Source of the DNA: Pomphorhynchus laevis
Taxonomy: Eukaryota > Acanthocephala > Palaeacanthocephala > Echinorhynchida > Pomphorhynchidae
DNA length: 64,000 nt
NCBI GenBank assembly: GCA_012934845.2
Contig: WNNJ02000739.1
Coordinates: 1-64,000, forward strand
Direction: 5' to 3'
Translations under genes and position numbers: made by a program
In this document: piece by piece, positions 1 to 12,643 of the stretch
Position numbering within the stretch: position 1 is the first letter of the stretch
Layout: every line of letters begins with the position of its first letter
Notes under the pieces: generated by a model
What the model saw: the letters and a program-made list of their open reading frames with translations, nothing else
What the model was told of the DNA's origin: nothing
Databases searched by the model: none

Positions 1-597
1 TATATAATATAAAATATTATAATACTAAAAACACCAAAAATTTCTAATACATGTAATACTTATTCCTTTTCGTAATATTTAAATTGTCTCGAAAGTGAGA
101 GTAAAAAGATTGTACTTGAGTACATAACCACTTTTAATATTTTGCTCGTTTTATAAACAGCGTCAAGTTGTTTCAGTTGTCGAAATCATTATCGACTTTA
201 ATTTTAGATATCCCCTTGTGAGCCCCTTGGTACTTGTTAAAGTGTTTAGGCACATCTCACGGCTAATAGATAACTTCAGCATTAGAATATGTAATGTGTT
301 TTATCACTGCAAATCTAGACAACTGAAGTAATCTAATATGTGCACTGACTCTAATATATCACCGAATCACTTTTTTGATCGCATGTGGACTTGAAGGTTG
401 CCTTATAATAATCATCCTTGTGATGAACTGTTTTAAACTGTAGTGGAGGATTCCTTAACACTCTTAAAATCTGGACCCTACTGATGAAGCTCAATAAGCA
501 GATATGCTATCATAACTTTTACATAACTCGTAAATGCATCCTGCTTTTACGAATTATATTATATATAATACACATGGTTTAGATGTTCACTAGCAAA
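1..597. other. AT-rich non-coding DNA
   Basis: No open frame with protein-like composition, no splice-bounded exon and no recognisable repeat could be supported here. It looks like ordinary intergenic or intronic DNA. Confidence 0.4.
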
Positions 598-2908
598 ATC
601 AAACAAACGAAAGTATTCTTCGAACGTTTCGGCTTTCGCCTTCATTAACGATTTAGAACATTAAAAATGCACAATTATTTAAATTAGCAAATAAAAATCA
701 TTATAGGTCTAAGTTAAATTAACGTTTAATCTATCCATTTAAAGCCATTGCGCTTATTTAATCAAGTTTCTAAATCGGTTGCTATTTGATTTATCCAGAA
801 CTTGTCTCTCCTTCTTTGTAGGTATTGTTCTGATGCTCATTTATTTAATATGAGAAATATTTGTTGTCAATATTGTGATACATAGTATGGGTTACTACTT
901 CATGTCTTTCTTTTGTGCTTTAAATCACAACGTCTATTTGACAAGTGGTTACGTAGTTCCCTTTGATTTATGCCTATCTATATATTATGATTTACAAATT
1001 GAACATGAAGCTATATATGTCACACAAGGAATGGTTCAATATGTACTCGATCTTATCTTATATTTGAGAAAAGTGGTGTTACTCGTTAATGGCATTTACA
1101 TCTCGGTTGCTCATTTAGACTTACAACATGATTAATATGACGGTCATAGTTTTGTTGATGTAAGCATATACTTCATTTTTTGTGGAGTACGGTAATAAAG
1201 TTTCACTCTACAATGATAAACGAAGTGGAGCTTTCCAAACATTGTGTTAAAGAAAGGTTCAAATTCGAAAGATTCGAAGCTGAGAATATTTAATGACTCT
1301 CTGAATTAAGTTCCATATTATTCGTCTTGAATATCCACGATCGTGCAGACTATTTACTAGTAGTTCAAGTTCGTTGCTGTTCTTATTAGATTCAGAGTAT
1401 AGTCTATTTATTCATCGTGCTTCAATCAATTCCTTTTTATTGATTGAGAGTGACAGCTAGATGCATGCAAGTACATTTTTTCTTGAATCTTTTATGAATA
1501 TTTTTGTCTTTAAATTAGACTCGTCGCCTAAAGTAACTGTCACATCTAAAAAATAATGACATTTCCTATTTCTGCAGTGAACCTGAGCGATAACTTTGGA
1601 AACCGTCGATTAACATACTGAGTTATTTCTCTGTTTTATATACTACAAATATGCCGTTTATGTTGCGCAATAAATTATAGGATTGACATTTATACTTTTT
1701 AATTTCTTCTGTTCGACAACATGCATACATAGGATAGCGTAAGACGGTGCCTGGGGTTGACCATGGCCGTAACCTTTACTTGACGATATATTTTGGAATT
1801 GAACTTAAAGATATTATTTGTCAATATTCAATCAGTGATATTTATTACAAAGCTTATTTTAAATGTATTCCTATTGTTCTGGATCATGAACTCTTTCATT
1901 ACTTTTAATCCCAAATCAGGATCTAATGAAGTGTCCATGTTTGATTTAACTCAACGTCAATGTTTGATGCATAGCCTTTTGAAGTTGATGATAACTCTGA
2001 TTTTACGATTTAGGAAATTATCAGTAGACTTAATATTTGAAGAATAGACTTAATATTCGAAGGGACTTTGTCAACAAGAGGTTTCAACCGATCATCTATG
2101 TGCCTGCCCAGGTTCTCAGTTACGTAACCCTCTGCACTTATGATTGGTCGTGCTGGGCACGGGATAATATTTTCATGTACTTCCAGCAGTAAGTAGAAAT
2201 AACCAGGATACACACATTTAGCTACAAGATATTCAATGACGGTTGAACAGCAAAACTCATTGATACTTGTTTTTCGACTACTTTTGGTATTTATAACAGC
2301 CCATCGTGTGGTTCTTTCATCACATAATGTATATACATCAGAATTTATTTGTCGATATGCATCATGTATGAATTCTTCTTTATTTCAAAGTGCTGCTTGG
2401 TTACTTTTATCCGCCTTTTTATGATCAAAGTATCTATTTTGTTCAGTTACTTCAATCCTTGAAGAACATTTCATGAATATTAAGATTACCGATTTTTGAT
2501 GGCTTTAGGCTTGTAAATTATTTAAATAATGTTGATCCTACATAGTTCTTAGCTTCCAAGTTTGTTCGATGTACATCATGTTGCAGTGAATATGCCATCT
2601 TAGTCTATCCCATTCGTAGTTCATTTCGGTTAAATTCGCGTGGTACTAGTGCAATTTTTAGCCCGAGATTCAAAACATCTTTTTTCTTTTGTTAAAGATA
2701 TTTGAGCTAAATTAGCAAAACATTCATGCTTAGAACGATTATTGTAAATAATATTGCAATTCCAACTGTCACTTGTCGATGAGTTAAGCGAGAAGCTTTC
2801 TCCGCATACTTTTGAGCGGACTTTGTTCATGATGAATATAAGCTATTAATACAATTACTCATATTAGCAACTTTCGAAACGTCTGAAGAATACTTTCGTT
2901 TGTTTGAT
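598..2908 (-). mobile_element. Penelope-like retroelement relic with inverted ends
   Basis: Two inverted copies of a roughly 33-bp sequence bracket this stretch. They lie at 598-631 and 2876-2908 and differ at about two positions. Both contain the GAAAC/GAAGA/TTTCG signature seen at other Penelope-like 3' ends in this window. Between them, on the minus strand, lies a Penelope-type reverse transcriptase segment. Inverted or partial flanking copies are common for Penelope-like elements, so I read the pair as the ends of one insertion. The element is old and broken in several places. Confidence 0.5.
1690..2222 (-). pseudogene. Penelope-like reverse transcriptase fragment
   Basis: The minus-strand translation at 2213-2010 reads FYLLLEVHENI, then ARPIISAEGYVTEN, HIDDRLKPLV and VPSNIK. 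This is the conserved early block of Penelope-family RTs (pattern Y-L-L-P-K-x-H-K, R-P-I-x-S, H-L-x-P-L-V, P-S-x-I-K-D-T). Further left, in another frame, FKFNSKIYRQVKVTAM near 1730 resembles the later block F-x-F-x-x-x-x-Y-x-Q-x-x-G-T-A-M. The reading frame is lost more than once and no functional protein is expected. A LINE RT is less likely because this block is specific to Penelope-like enzymes. Confidence 0.6.
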
Positions 2909-3296
2909 ATTGCTGTAGAGCAACTAAACCCGTTTGTTATATAGCTGGTCTACATAAGATTTCAGTCGGATGTAGATGACTATATAAAACGATCTGTTTA
3001 TTCGATGACACAAGTAATAATAGCTAGCGAAATTTAAAAATAAATTTTTTATTTATTTATTTTTTCATTCTTTTCTAAAATTCCAAACATAATAAATAGA
3101 TCGAAATCATTTATTTTCTGTTTTGCTGGATAAGCAATTAAGCTTATCCAGCATATATATAAAGCTTATTTAAACTTATCCAGCGTTTATATTATTATTA
3201 ACTTTAATTTTTTGCTTGTAACATTTTACTTTTGTGTGCTTAATAAATATTTGTTTCGCATTTGGTGTTTGTAACCTGATACTTTGTGTATTTTAG

Positions 3297-3480
3297 TCGC
3301 CACTTAGTATAAGCAGCGTGTTTGTGCAAGAATCAATCTTGGATGATTTCGTTCATGAGGTTTGCCGAGTGACCGAACAAATAATGCAATGTGGATTAAA
3401 TAATGACATCAATGCTGACATAACGATATCAAACATCCCGCTGAGTGATAACTGTGCATCCGAGCAAGTTGTACGAAACG
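3297..3480 (+). CDS. ALDH16A1-like: ALDH-superfamily exon, possibly ALDH16A1 domain 1
   Basis: An exon opens after a TTTTAG acceptor at 3291-3296 and reads SPLSISSVFVQESILDDFVHEV. This matches the aldehyde dehydrogenase block after the catalytic region (R-x-x-V-Q-E-S-I-x-D-E-F-V). The frame closes at 3498. A second frame, at about 3509-3550, reads QYYALVLSDIRID and resembles the following ALDH block (F-Y-x-P-T-L-V-x-D-I). So the exon is either spliced in a way I cannot resolve or has lost its frame. The catalytic cysteine exon is not seen, and mammalian ALDH16A1 also lacks that cysteine. Distance from the later exons leaves open whether all belong to one gene. Confidence 0.4.
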
Positions 3481-3741
3481 CTTCACATTTGCTATTATAA
3501 TTAATTCGCAATATTATGCCCTAGTCTTATCGGATATCCGAATCGATTAGAGGTAACCAATTTATTCAATTTTACAGAAGCATTAATCTCGAGTCAACAT
3601 TAACAGGAGTACGTAGTAATTTCATATTAAATAATAACATGTTGTTTGGTGGATAACACGTTGTTTAATTTTAAGCTTAATTTAAACTTCCGATTAAAAA
3701 TGAATTTTTGTAATTAGTAATATATTTTTTGTACATTTTAG

Positions 3742-3844
3742 GGTCTTGAAATTATTCCATTTCCATCAGAGAAAAAAGCGTATGAGATGCTTTACGGATA
3801 TTCATGTGCATACTTATCGTTATGGACAAACTCAAGTGCTCTAA
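3742..3844 (+). CDS. ALDH16A1-like: ALDH-superfamily exon (FPSEKKAYEM block)
   Basis: After a GTACATTTTAG acceptor the exon reads GLEIIPFPSEKKAYEML, then AYLSLWTNSSAL, before a GTAATT donor at 3845. This follows the ALDH pattern P-x-x-x-x-x-F-x-T-x-x-E-A-x-x-L-A-N, then A-S-V-W-T. It comes directly after the VQES block in family order, which supports both exons as parts of one ALDH domain. The usual N-T-x-Y-G-L turn is poorly kept. This suggests a divergent, non-catalytic domain such as those of ALDH16A1, or decay. Confidence 0.4.
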
Positions 3845-6800
3845 GTAATTAGCATGTTTACTTTATGCTTATTATCTAATCAGATATATCTAATTGCAAT
3901 AAGATAATTATTATAAAATAATACATATAATTATATATATCGTCTAAGTCTACGTATTTTATACTATATATAAATTAAAAATAAAGATAAATAATAAAAT
4001 AATTATATAAGATTTTATACAATTTGTATTTATATAACAATAGAATTTATTATTAAAATTTTAAATAATAAATAATATAATAATTTAATATAATAATTTT
4101 ATATTGTTAATAAATTAAAAATAAAGATAAATAATTATAAATAATAATATAAGATTTTATACAATTAATATTTATATTAAGATAAAATTAAAATTGAATT
4201 TTAAAATAAAGTCAATTGCTAAGACAAAGACGATGTATAAGAAAAGGATTAAATGCAATAAGGAGAAACTGCTATGTTATCAGGTTTCAGTTCTTATTCC
4301 TCGATAAATTAATTAATTAATATTTTCTTGATTTGTATATTGTAAATTATAATATATTAATTTATATTTTAATAATATTTTGTTGATTTATAATTCATAA
4401 GAAATATAAATAAAATAATTCATTTAACTTTATGAAAATTATCAGAAAATAATAATGTTGTATCAATAATACATAGTTTCAGTATTTCTGACATAGGTTA
4501 TATTACCGGTAAAAGAGAAAACATTGCCAACAGGTCAATACTTTTCAAAACCTAAGTAAATTATATCCAATTGCAATATTGTAAGCATAACGTGTGTATA
4601 TATTCAATAATGCTAAATGATAAATAAATGGTAAATAATATTTACTTATAAGAGTAAATATTATAAATAGTAAGTAATACATTTACTATTATAAATAGTA
4701 TCATAGTTATATGGGTATCACGTTCAAGTCAGTGACAGTTGTTGAAAAATTTTAATTATTTAACTCAAGTAATTTTAAAATGTTATATTCTAGATTTTGG
4801 TTATAAACTGCAAGTGAAAGATAAATAAATGGCAAGATTGACAAAATAATTTATTTTATATTTCGCCAGATTTTACGTACATAATCAGAAATCATAAAAT
4901 TTTGTAACGAAAGAAATATTTTTGTTTTCTGGTGATTCTAAGAGAAGTTAGCGAGATATAAAAATAATAAATATTTGAACAATAGGATGTAATTAGTTAA
5001 CTGCTAACTAAATTATTTGTTTAATAATTTAATTAATAAATTATTATTTTTATATCGATAGTTTAATATTTTCTACTATAATTGTTAATGAAGTTACGAG
5101 TTTCCACTTAATGTTATTTTAACCAAAGGTGTCTTTTTATTTAGATTTCATCGAAAGCGGTGTTCTCAGGATATTCTCGTGTATGAGATATCTTGAGTTA
5201 TTTAAGATGTACTGCACTTATCTTGTGCTAATGCTTTATTGATCGATTATCGCTGAAGTGTTCGTCAACTGTTCACAATTTTAAAGTTCGATAATCTTCT
5301 TCATTACCCAAGACCGTAGTTCTGAGTAAGCTATCGTGTTTATCTAAATTTCCTAAATGTTTCCAGTGTTTCCCTCGCTTTAAACGCAAACTCTTTTTCA
5401 GATATATTCGTTAACTGAAGTTTTGTTCCTTTTTACACAATTATCTCTTACCAGGGTTGTTTCAGTCAATCTATCTAATATTTAATTTGAGCTAGCATCT
5501 AAAAGTTAGATTTCAGGTTTTTGATATTATCTTATACTGTTTGTGGCAAATTTGAAAAAATGGCCATTTATCGATTCATTTGTTGCTTTGATTGATTAAG
5601 AAATTATTATCAATATTACGAGCAAATAATCCATCGCTTTTAATTGCCACACTACAAATTATCTGACCTCGTTTTTATTCACTAGGCTGTCGTAGATAAT
5701 TACAATTCAATCGATACTTTAATTAATTTACAGATATTTGGCTTATATCGTTTTTCGTAATATTATTCTGTATTTAAGCCTAAACACTTGTTTGGCTTTT
5801 TGATTAAAAATTAAAAAGCGATTCCAAATTTATACCATAAGGTTTATATATTTATTTAAAATAAAATTACTCGTCCTAATGTACTGGCATTTTCTATGTA
5901 AAATTTTGTGCATTTGCGGTAGTCTTCGTAACTAGGTAATTAATTATGTCAAATAAATATAATAAATATAATTAAATAATTATAATTAAATAATAATAAT
6001 TTATTAAGATAATAAATATAATTAAAAAGTCACTTTCCACATTTATAAAACGCTATATTATTATTTTTGTCTCGAAATCCATTAATCGTATATTCCTCCG
6101 ATTACTGAAGGTCTAGAAGCGTCTATTCAAGCATTGCTCGCCGATACAGTATCGCTAAATTGTATACTCAACGCAGATATAGTAGCCTCAATAATATACA
6201 GGCAAATTCATTATTTACACTGGACATTGGTATGATTTAAACATGCATAATAGCATTATATATCATTTTATATGCGTGATATAGGAGTGTTCGGGATTCG
6301 GTAATTTATTGTCCCTGACGTTGCCGTTTGTCTTCGAATCTGAGTAAGTTCCATTTCAATCAGTTTTCAAATTTTAATTTGATATTTCCGATAGATATAT
6401 TATCATCTTTGGGAATTCGTCAAACGCTTAAATTTGGATTCCTTAATATGATTAAAGAATATCGAAAAATTAAACTGTACTTACTTGAAAATTGAACGCA
6501 TTTCTATCTATAAATTGCTACAAGCGATTCAAACACGCTTTACTGCCCAATTGCAATATTACTCTTGAGTGAATTCACAATTCATATTCTTTAGTGCATT
6601 TTATAAAAGTATACTAAACTCGCCCTTTTTACATTTCTTTGTATTTAATAATTAAAAGAACACTAATAAAAGTTTTTTAAATATCCAGGAAAACAATCGA
6701 GTATAATTGAACGAGAACAAAAAAAATATTTTGATATTTCTCTAGAAATTACTAGCATCTTCAGAAATTAATACGAAAAAGAAAAAAGATCACATAAATA

Positions 6801-8680
6801 AAGTGTCTTCTCGGTATTTAAGCTTGCGCCGGCACGCATTTGCTACGTAAAAATAAATCTTTTTTTTTCAGTAAATACAGCTAAATAATGAAATAAATTT
6901 GAACTGGAAAATACGCTGATTTAGTTTTGATTATAAAAAGTGTTAGAAAACTAACTACATGCAAATAGTTCATACTGTAGAGAGAGATTTAAATCAAAAA
7001 TGACTAAACCAGATATAAGACTTCAATGATAAATGGCGTAATTCGAAATAACGCTATGTTCAAAAAAAACTAAAAACTAACTTACAGTTCCGGTAATTAC
7101 CGATGGATTATCGGATAATGGCTTATCCGATCCAATTCATATTTGTACAAATTGGATCAATTTGTAATATCTTCCTTTCACTGCATTCCGAAGCATCGCC
7201 TATGAAGGTAAATTATGCATTGAAGAAACCAATGGCTGGTTGTATAAAAGAGCATTAGGCAGTCAAATTTATCAATATGACAAATAAAGACATAATTAAC
7301 TTGATTAATACGACAAACAACATCGATGTGTAATGATTTCATGCCCAACTGTATTTTATTACTTGATGCCTTTAATTCTATGAGCAGACTGCTGCTGATG
7401 CTAACCATGAAAAACATGTGCTTAAAAATTCGGAATTAATGGCTTATCATGGAAAAATGTTGACAGAGCTGAAGAAGATATTTTGCAATGAGTGATCCTC
7501 ATACAATGATATTCTTTGCAGTCGTGTCCAAGACCATAATTTCAAGTAGCTTTACCACTCGTCGCTGATTCGCTGGTAAAAAAAGCTTGCATTCGCCGCA
7601 ATATCTGGTAATTTGAGTGAAATATTGTTTCAATGCAAATTTAGAAAATAGTAACGAAACAATTTTAATGAGGTGAGAGGAGATAAAATGTGGTAGCTTT
7701 GAAAATCCTCAATTTCAATGAGCAGTGATTGCGTCATTATTTCCTATGGTAGTTTCATAGGAAATAATAATATAGGTGCTTTGAGTAAAACAGATAAAAA
7801 TAATAAGAGACAGTTCTACAAATTACCTATGCCTATTATATCGAAAGAGTCAAAGTGCCATCCATTTAGTCAGTGTTACCAAAGAACTGTGGAATACAAT
7901 TTTCGGTGTAATACAAGCTTTTTACCACAACATGCTGCACCTGCATTTCCATTTCCATTGAAACACTCTAAATATAAAATATCGCTGATGAAAGACACGA
8001 ATAATGGAATTACTTCAATTAGATTCAAAATACATTTATTCACAAATACGTAAAATTACAACGAGATAAAGTTTGACACTTCATTATTTCAAGTATGCCC
8101 CTGATATATCATTAAAAGATAATACGAAGTATACTTTATTATCCCCCATATGGCGATCATTAAATAAATTAGGACAAAGAAAGCTAGAATATTTTAACAT
8201 AAAAGGATGGAATATTCGTAGTATAGAGAAATTAAAATCCACAATTATGAGTGCGAGCAATAACGGAAAGTCGTCATGGCTATGCATAACAAAAAAAACA
8301 TTACCAACACATCAATGTCGATCAGATATATAGTATAGCAGCACGAAGGAATGAATCATCCTAACATGCAGTGAACAAGTGCTTGAACGCTGCTATGAAT
8401 GCAGTAGGAATAAAATGTGTCATGTAATAAAATGATGTTCACGATCATTTACGAGTTCGCTTAGCATTGATAAGCAGCCAGTTGATGCGTTATAAGCAAG
8501 GCTGAACTCGGAATCTGAAAGCAGTTTTTTCCAGACCACATAGCGTTCAACACAACTACACTATTACATGAAGCAGAAATCTAAGATCAGATATCGTCTT
8601 AAGGATCTGTTTTGGAATTTGTTGGTTTTTTGATATATGCGTATGCACTACTTATTTATTCTTCTTTTGTCACTTATCCT
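3845..8680. other. Gene-poor AT-rich stretch with repeat remnants
   Basis: This stretch is very AT-rich. It holds a short interspersed repeat copy (about 3900-4300), a repeat with the motif GTTATATTACCGGTAAAA near 4497 that recurs diverged near 52066, and a partial foldback arm near 6690-6790. Open frames at 7718-8053 and 8073-8333 have no recognisable domain. A possible exon lies at about 6095-6232. No gene can be supported with confidence. Confidence 0.4.
3900..4300 (+). repeat. Short interspersed repeat, copy 1
   Basis: This is one of about seven copies of an unnamed dispersed repeat in the window. The core at 4261-4281 reads GAAACTGCTATGTTATCAGG. The AT-rich left arm (TATTTTATACTATATATAAATT and what follows) also precedes the copy at 56990-57240. 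No ORF or tRNA promoter boxes were found, so the class (MITE or SINE) is open. Confidence 0.5.
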
Positions 8681-8689
8681 GTATGGAAG

Positions 8690-8945
8690 CGGGGTCGGTT
8701 TTGTACGCACCCTACATTTCGCACGGTTGTGGTCCAGATCCGGGTGCAATCTAGCACTAGTAAATATTTGCGTAGTGTGTCGAGCCATCGTTGCTTTGAT
8801 CGTCCTCTCGGACGTTCACCATCTACATGGATACTCAGACCTGCTTTTTCCATAGTTTTCACTTGCACGCAGATTGTGCCGAATATCGAAGACGGGCTTC
8901 TCAAAATTTTTCCTTGATTGGTGCAACACCGTAACGCTGTCGATT
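8690..8945 (-). pseudogene. RTE-type LINE, C-terminal ORF2 fragment
   Basis: The minus-strand frame from 8904 contains VDGERPRGRSKQRWLDTLRK. This is the G-x-R-P-R-G-R-P-K-x-R-W-L-D-T-L signature at the C-terminus of RTE/BovB-like LINE proteins. Just upstream, in a different frame, RYGVAPIKEK then EARLRY matches the block that precedes it (R-Y-x-V-A-P-I-x-x-K-x-x-E-A-R-L-R-W). At least one frameshift and one stop separate the two parts. It is a short dead fragment with no 5' part nearby. Confidence 0.65.
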
Positions 8946-9445
8946 TAAGTTTGTAAGGACGTGGTCATTAAGTTGAGATAGGCAGGAAATTTTAAGTACG
9001 CCACCTGATCGGCTTGTCGCAAGGTCTGTCACCAGGAGGGTGTCGGCGTTTTGTTTACGTCACAGTTGGTTTACTGCGGGGAGTTTTTATGGGCACTACG
9101 AGGAGAATATTTGCACTTAAACAAACAGACTTTGTCGACTTTATCAAACCAGTAAGAACAAATATTCTGATGACGATACAGCAGTCATTTTTGATGTCAT
9201 TCAGAATGCGACGTGATCAAAATTTACGAGATAAGTTATATAGCGACAATTGATGCGAAGATAATCGATGAGTATAATCAAACCAAATCTAATTGATTTA
9301 TGCTTATTGTAACTGTTGCAAATACAAAATAAATACAATTTAAAAATTTCGGTAAATTAATAGTTGCAAAGTAAAATCATTGAATAATCATTATCAGTGA
9401 ATAATGAACACAAAATATTTGAAGACGTGGCTTTTGTATATTTAG

Positions 9446-9824
9446 GGAAATGTACGAACCAATAATATTTGAAAACGATTCTGACATTGGCGCAAAACTT
9501 AATAAACCGTACTGCTTTAATGACATCCTAAAGAAAATGTCGATCGCCAGTAAGCCGACTACCAAAAGGCTGTATGTATTTTGCATTATTAAGAGAGTGC
9601 AATCTGATAGAATGTAAATGGAACATTTCTTTAGAACAAGATCAAATTCTGTACAACTTCTAAATAAAATTATTAATCGGCTCAAGTTTAATGATAACTT
9701 ATTCTACAAAAACTTTTTGGGCATGTATTCAAATGATGATTTGACTAAATTATCCGAATGGTGCGATAGAATAACAGATGTATTTCGAGCATTAAGTTCT
9801 TGTGGACAAAACTATAACAGTCAG
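9446..9824 (+). CDS. ALDH16A1-like: ALDH16A1-like gene, upstream exon of domain 2
   Basis: This exon lies between a TATTTAG acceptor (9444-9445) and a CAG|GTACGT donor at 9825, in phase 0. The second half reads LLNKIINRLKFNDNLFYKNF, then WCDRITDVFRAL. It aligns with the helical stretch of the second ALDH domain of ALDH16A1, where ALDH proteins have L-x-x-x-A-x-x-L-E, then A-R-R-L-R-x-W. An in-frame TAA sits at 9615-9617. The 21 nt from 9615, starting GTAAAT and ending TTTAG, would remove it as a frame-neutral micro-intron, but decay is equally possible. The next exon joins in the same phase. Confidence 0.5.
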
Positions 9825-11696
9825 GTACGTTGATATTTGGATTCTTTTTTCACAAAAGAAAGTATGATATGAACCTTATGAACTTGATATAAACATTAAA
9901 ATAGCATCTATTAAAACGATTGTCAGCTTATATATAATGTAAAAATCACATATTTAAATTTACAAGAAACACTTGCATGATCATTTATTCATAACAGAAC
10001 ATAAAATATAAAATAGCATGCATTTAATAAATAATAAATTTTACGTATTGAAATAATATGTAATGATATTGATTTTAAAATTCATTTAAATGTTTTAATT
10101 TATACATTTTAACTATGTTACTTTAAAAATAAAATTAAAAAATTTGTAAAATATAAAAAGCATTGAAATATTATTGAAAATAAATATAAATTTCCAAGTG
10201 GACAATTTTTATCAATGGATAGTGTAATATATTCTGTAAAAATTTGATCATACTGTTATATTAGTTCGATAACTAGGGATCAAAACCCGATAACATAGCA
10301 GTTCATCTAAATGATTTATAATCCTTATTTAATCGTATATTATATATTAATCGGTTTATAAAATTCTGAATTACAAAAAATCTTAATTTATCAAAAATCT
10401 TAATTTTAGAAAATTAAAAATATACATATAATACTTTATTGTAATATAATATTTATATATTAAATTGTTATATATTTTTATGTTATAAATTCAATAAATA
10501 ATATTTATTAGATTCTACATATATTAAATTTAATAGATTTTATTTTATGGTAATAATTTTATTTTAATAGATTTGATTTTATTTCAAGATAATAACTTTG
10601 ATATTCCCTTGGTATCACCTTATAAACATATGTCAAATACATTTGCTATTTAACATTTTTCAAATGCCATGTTTAGTAATTAAAACTCGTTCCAACTTTC
10701 ACCATCGACATCAGTATTCAATGAGCTCCATTAACATATCCATTAAATAAAATTCATTTATCTACATTTAATTTTTGCATAATAAAAGTACGTACAATAA
10801 TATTATTAAATCACTGTTATCTTAGATAATTTTATAATATTAAGATCTATTATAATTTAATTATAATTAGTTAATTTTTTATATGTGAGCTATTGACACT
10901 TTGCAACTTGGACTAATTAGGTAATCGTCTCAATACGACCGTGTGCTGTAACTATTTTAAAAAGGCCACATAGAAACAAAAAGTTTTCATGTCTATTACG
11001 GAAAATTACTTTGCTACGTGAAGTTACCGTTTCAGAAGAAAAATTGCAAATACATTTGTAAGTTTGTAAAATTGCTTAGCGTATCATCCATGCGGCCTTT
11101 TTCAGCTGCTAGATAGCTTCCATTTGACTATTTTATTGACACAAAATAGATAATTGGATAATTATGGAAATTAACAGTTTGGATTTATGTTCATTTAAGT
11201 TCTTTACTTAGACATTATCCAATGAGAGAATTTAAACAACACATCTGTGTCACTTATATTTTACTGGAATTGACTGCACCTGCATCAGCGAAAAATACAA
11301 AATTGTTCCCGAAGCATTACTCGGGAAAATTTTTTGTGAACAACCTAATTTCGAAAAAAGCAGTGCTTAGCGAAAAAAATAAATTATTTAATGATTCAGC
11401 TGCAAGATTATTTAAACAGTAGTTTTACTTTTTCCAATCGTTGCCAATTAAAATATATTCATATGTTCTAAAATAGCTTATTACATCTGTCATTCTCGCA
11501 GTGAGGTGTAACTTTAGATTATCGTTTGCCAACAAACTTTCAAATGTTCATTTTAGTTTGCACAAAAACATTTTTATGTATAATTTATTCAATTATCTAG
11601 TTGCAGAGAACACATATATCCATTTTTCTTTTTTAAATTTTCTTAGTTTTATGTTTTGAACATTATTATCACTGCTCTTTTTAATTTATTATTTAG
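9825..11696 (+). other. Intron of the ALDH16A1-like gene
   Basis: This 1.9-kb AT-rich interval runs from the GTACGT donor to the ATTTAG acceptor at 11696. It contains a reverse-oriented copy of the short interspersed repeat (core about 10283-10305). An open frame at 11222-11422 has no recognisable domain. Confidence 0.4.
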
Positions 11697-11894
11697 ACGG
11701 AATTACTGAGTGATTCAAAGATTCTAATAAATTTTAAACGCTCATTAGGACGAATTCTTATCTTGGACGATTCAGAAATAATCGAAGACGGGCGATTATT
11801 TACTTTAATTCTAACTGCCGTATTATACGGGAATTCTGTATTAATTTATATACCAAACTGTAAGCATCGCCATCGATTGTCTACTCTTTTTACA
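11697..11894 (+). CDS. ALDH16A1-like: ALDH16A1-like gene, cofactor-binding-region exon
   Basis: This 66-codon exon is flanked by ATTTAG and GTAAGT and is in phase 0 on both sides. It reads FKRSLGRILILDDSEI, then ILTAVLYGNSVLIYIPN. The family block is P-L-G-V-x-x-x-I-x-P, then A-L-A-x-G-N-T-V-V-x-x-P-S, the start of the NAD-binding fold. The lysine of the canonical K-P-S is Y-I-P here. In human ALDH16A1 domain 2 it is M-V-P, so the change fits this subfamily better than a catalytic ALDH. Confidence 0.6.
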
Positions 11895-12209
11895 GTAAGT
11901 TAGTTGCCGCATCAAGAATTAGCTGGTTTTTAATATGTTTATCGGCTACGTAGTAAATAAAATAATGTTAATAAAGTGTGGTTTGCTGCTATCCAGGGAA
12001 GTATATCTAAGCTAGTACGCATTTGTGAACAAATAAACAGTTCAATAGTAATGTACTAGGAATTTCATTAGTTCTGTAACCTGATATTGTTCTTTTGATA
12101 ACGAATGAGTGCAACTGTATGTAAAAAACAAATATCAACTTTGTCTATCAGCTATGCTCTCACCTATTTACCCATTTATAAGCCTTACATAACCTTGTTC
12201 TCGTTTTAG

Positions 12210-12503
12210 ATTTTTAATGGATGTGGACTACAGCCTGGTACTGTTTGTCTGATTTCTGGTAAAACATCACAACCAGCATCAGCTGAAAAGGAACTGGCGA
12301 ATTTGGCAAATTGTGTTTGGAGGTTGTCTAAAATGTCCAACGATAAGAGCTATTTGAAAATGATGCCGATTAACGAACACTTTGACATTAATGGACCTGA
12401 TGAATTTACTACTGTCGATTGTAGACACGATCGCGCTTTAATGCAGCCAATATGCAACACTAATATTCAACAATGCTATATTCCATTCTCGTACATTCAT
12501 TAA
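12210..12503 (+). CDS. ALDH16A1-like: ALDH16A1-like gene, terminal exon
   Basis: After a TCGTTTTAG acceptor the exon reads IFNGCGLQPGTVCLISGK. This matches the ALDH block A-G-L-P-x-G-V-x-N-V-V-x-G, which follows the G-N-T-V-V block. It then runs 80 more residues to a TAA at 12501-12503. Ending shortly after this block, without a second catalytic region, is what ALDH16A1 proteins do: their second domain is truncated. The joined exons from 9446 keep phase throughout, which argues for a real spliced gene. Normal aldehyde oxidation is not expected from this domain, and its role is unknown. Confidence 0.6.
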   Translation: MFNGCGLQPGTVCLISGKTSQPASAEKELANLANCVWRLSKMSNDKSYLKMMPINEHFDINGPDEFTTVDCRHDRALMQPICNTNIQQCYIPFSYIH

Positions 12504-12643
12504 AAATATTTGTTTTCTTTAATGGTATTTTGCAAACTCTTAAATAAATTGGTTACTGCTCTATTATTGTTATGCATTGACGTTTATTATTCACATTTTA
12601 TCAAGCTGAAAAATACATTTCTATGTTTGGTAGCGTTGATATT

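Noticed and set aside
875-1135. 86-codon ORF as a gene
   Set aside because: Lies within the Penelope-like relic with inverted ends, on the opposite strand, with a composition typical of chance AT-rich ORFs.
7718-8333. Two adjacent plus-strand ORFs as a gene
   Set aside because: No domain, no splice-bounded structure and no similarity recognised. Lengths are within chance for the region.
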